This document shows positions 62,234-64,000 of a stretch of DNA of 64,000 bases, one piece after another (the stretch's first letter is position 1; each line of letters opens with the position of its first letter). The notes below the pieces were generated by a model, which saw nothing but the letters and a program-made list of their open reading frames with translations, did not search any database and was not told the origin of the DNA. The stretch comes from Tous-C4FEB sp044356555 (lineage in GTDB: Bacteria > Verrucomicrobiota > Verrucomicrobiia > Opitutales > Opitutaceae). The translations under genes were made by a program, and so were the position numbers. Where the stretch lies: positions 18,315 to 82,314 of the forward strand of contig JBIKWB010000024.1 of the NCBI GenBank assembly GCA_044356555.1, in the 5' to 3' direction.

Positions 62234-64000
62234 ATGAAACCGCTGAAACTCACCATCATTATCCTCGGCAGTCTGGCCGCGCTCCTCGCGCTCGTCGTGG
62301 TTCTCGCCCTCACCCCGGCCGTCCAAACATGGGCCGTGCAGCGCGCGCTCAGCGGCCAGCCCGGCCTCGTGGTCGAGGTGGGCCGGGTCTCCGTCGGCCT
62401 GAGCGAGGCGGAATTGCGCGATGTGCGCGTGGTCCAAGACGGCATTGTGATCGTGGCCAAGGAGCTCACCGCCGCCTACACCGCCACCGACTATTTTTCC
62501 GGCAGCAAAATCACCGTCGGCCGGATCACCGGGCGCGGGATCGAAATCGATGCCCGGAAACCCGTCGCCAAACCCACCCCGCCGCCCGTCACTCCCCCCA
62601 CTCCTTTTGCCGGCGTCTTGAACGCCATTCGCCTGCCCGGCGAGGTCCGGGTCGGGAAAATCGAACTCGAGGCCAAGGTGCTGCTCCCCAACGAACAGTC
62701 CGCCACGCTCAAGCTCACCGGCGGCGGTATCGCCCCGGGCGAGACCGCCGTGTTGCGCTGGGAGGCCAACTTTACCGACGCCCGCAAGGTCGCTGCCGTC
62801 ACCGCCGCCCAAGCCAAAGGTGAGATCAAAATCCGGACCACAACCGATCTGCGCATCGATCTCGTCGAAGTCGTCGCCGATGCCGGCGCCACCGGCCCCG
62901 GTCTGCCCGCCGATGGCCTGAAGCTAAATCTGAAGTTGGAGCAACCCGCGGCCAATGCCGCCGAAACGTTGACGACCCGCGTGTCCCTGGTCCGCGGAGC
63001 GACCGTCGAGCCTTTGCTCAATACCCGAGTCGATTTCTCCGCCTCCAAGCCCGAGCTCAACGGCACGTGGGACTTGGCGGTGCGCAGCGAACAATTCGCC
63101 ACCGTGCTTGCCAGCTTCGGCCTCCCGGAAGTCGCCCTTTCCGGCAAGGGCGGTTTCACCTTCAACCTTGAGACCAGCGCCTCGACCGCCGCCGGAGAAC
63201 TCACCGGAGCCATTTCCCGGCTGGAGAAACTCAACGCCGGCCTCACCGACGTGGGCGCGCTTCAAATTTGCGCCGCTTTCGAGGGCGGCAGCAGCAAAGA
63301 GTCGGCCCAACTCGGCCGCCTCGAATTCGACGTCGCCACCGCCGACGGTCGCAAATTTATAGCCATCGCGGCGCAGCAAAAACTTTCCTTCAATTTCAAA
63401 GACAAGCGCGTGACGCCCGAGAAACCCGGCACGGAGCTGGCCCGCGTTTCGCTCGTGGCCATTCCGCTCGCTTGGGGCCAACCGTTCGTCACCCCGCGCA
63501 CGATTGCGGGCGGCGATCTCTCCGGAGTCTTCGTGATCGATGCCGAGCTTGATGGCAGTCGCGTCAAGGTCCGCGCGCTCGAACCGCTGAGTTTACGCAC
63601 CGTCACGGTGCGCGAGGGCGACAAGCTGCTCGCAGACCGCGTCGCCGTCTCGCTCAGCCCGCGCATCGACTACACCGCCAATCGCATCGTCGCCGAAATC
63701 GAAAGCCTCAACATCTCGACCCCCGACGGAGACCAAGTCACCGGAGGCCTCACCGCCGACGTCGCTCTCGGCGGCACCTCGCCGGTCGTCGTCTTCACGT
63801 CGCAGCTCAAAGGCACCCTCGCCTCGCTTGTAAAACCGTTTCTCCCGGCCGGAGTCGGCCCCTTGACGTTTGAACTCAACGCTCAAGGCCGTCACGGCGG
63901 CGACGCTCTCGAACTCACCGCCCTTAGCCTGAACGTGAATCGCAACGGCAACGAATTGCTCGCCGCCGTCGAGACGTTGCAAGCGATCTCCCTTGATCTC
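62234..64000 (+). CDS. AsmA-like large membrane-anchored protein, 5' part (runs off the window)
   Basis: The frame is open from ATG 62234 to the last base, at least 589 residues, so the 3' end is missing. An N-terminal membrane anchor (LKLTIIILGSLAALLALVVV) is followed by long repetitive beta-strand text such as LPGEVRVGKIELEAKVLLPN and LTGGGIAPGETAVLRWEANF, as in AsmA/TamB-like or DUF748-like proteins that work in the envelope. The exact family cannot be fixed without the C-terminus. It may help move lipids to the outer membrane. Starts 722 bp after the sulfatase. Confidence 0.75.
   Translation, partial: MKPLKLTIIILGSLAALLALVVVLALTPAVQTWAVQRALSGQPGLVVEVGRVSVGLSEAELRDVRVVQDGIVIVAKELTAAYTATDYFSGSKITVGRITGRGIEIDARKPVAKPTPPPVTPPTPFAGVLNAIRLPGEVRVGKIELEAKVLLPNEQSATLKLTGGGIAPGETAVLRWEANFTDARKVAAVTAAQAKGEIKIRTTTDLRIDLVEVVADAGATGPGLPADGLKLNLKLEQPAANAAETLTTRVSLVRGATVEPLLNTRVDFSASKPELNGTWDLAVRSEQFATVLASFGLPEVALSGKGGFTFNLETSASTAAGELTGAISRLEKLNAGLTDVGALQICAAFEGGSSKESAQLGRLEFDVATADGRKFIAIAAQQKLSFNFKDKRVTPEKPGTELARVSLVAIPLAWGQPFVTPRTIAGGDLSGVFVIDAELDGSRVKVRALEPLSLRTVTVREGDKLLADRVAVSLSPRIDYTANRIVAEIESLNISTPDGDQVTGGLTADVALGGTSPVVVFTSQLKGTLASLVKPFLPAGVGPLTFELNAQGRHGGDALELTALSLNVNRNGNELLAAVETLQAISLDL

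Overview
This is a GC-rich, gene-dense stretch of bacterial chromosome with more than 60 protein genes on both strands. I see no rRNA, tRNA, CRISPR array, insertion sequence or prophage. The best taxonomic guess is Verrucomicrobiota, probably Opitutales/Opitutaceae. The reasons are a PVC-type membrane-bound dehydrogenase/HEAT/cytochrome c fusion (5049-7811), a TonB receptor with the N-terminal layout usual in that family, a small DUF2934 protein, a fused CcoNO cbb3 oxidase, LPS-type genes, and short dispersed intergenic repeats such as TTTTCCGTGTATTCCG. This is inference from family knowledge; there is no 16S gene to confirm it.

Layout. 1-4205: the tail of an NMT1-like substrate-binding protein, then a ribose-type sugar ABC transporter (permease, binding protein, double ATPase). 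4356-9575: UspA, the PVC dehydrogenase, and an HDOD-GAF regulator. 9619-14508: PTS enzyme I, and three MEP isoprenoid genes (ispE, ispD, ispF) around pyrF. 14508-18599: two tandem OppA-like lipoproteins and a PagL-like outer-membrane protein. 18783-28175: TonB receptor, ClsB-type phospholipase D, Nudix, LOG, GluQRS, MoaB/Mog, DUF5069, MazG and Hsp20; the Hsp20 gene is preceded by a sigma-54-type promoter. 28345-34346: MFS transporter, RlmJ, YhcH, metallophosphoesterase, Nudix and hypotheticals. 34419-41748: DUF192, M24 peptidase, an ADP-heptose pair (HldE kinase domain and GmhB-like phosphatase), an Fpg/Nei-like glycosylase, a Phd-VapC toxin-antitoxin pair, TlyA, NAD kinase and an EF-hand mini-protein.

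43196-51583 is the most coherent block: a minus-strand cbb3 oxidase operon read DUF2934, small membrane protein, ccoNO (fused), ccoQ-like, ccoP (single haem), ccoG, 52-aa membrane protein, SafE-like, ccoI. A PocR-AraC regulator lies just beyond it. 53260-64000: small membrane protein, TatC, a CLC antiporter with fluoride-type signatures, pyruvate phosphate dikinase, an alpha/beta hydrolase, a Cys-type sulfatase, and the start of a large AsmA-like protein that runs off the end.

The genes together suggest a Gram-negative saccharolytic bacterium that takes up sugars and sulfated glycans, makes heptose-containing LPS, and respires at low oxygen. No wholly novel system is evident. The points most worth following are the several families of hairpin-like or direct intergenic repeats, the compact cbb3 operon, the sigma-54 promoter ahead of Hsp20, the PagL-like protein with an Asp in place of the catalytic Glu, and the glycosylase and phosphatase that lack their usual zinc sites.
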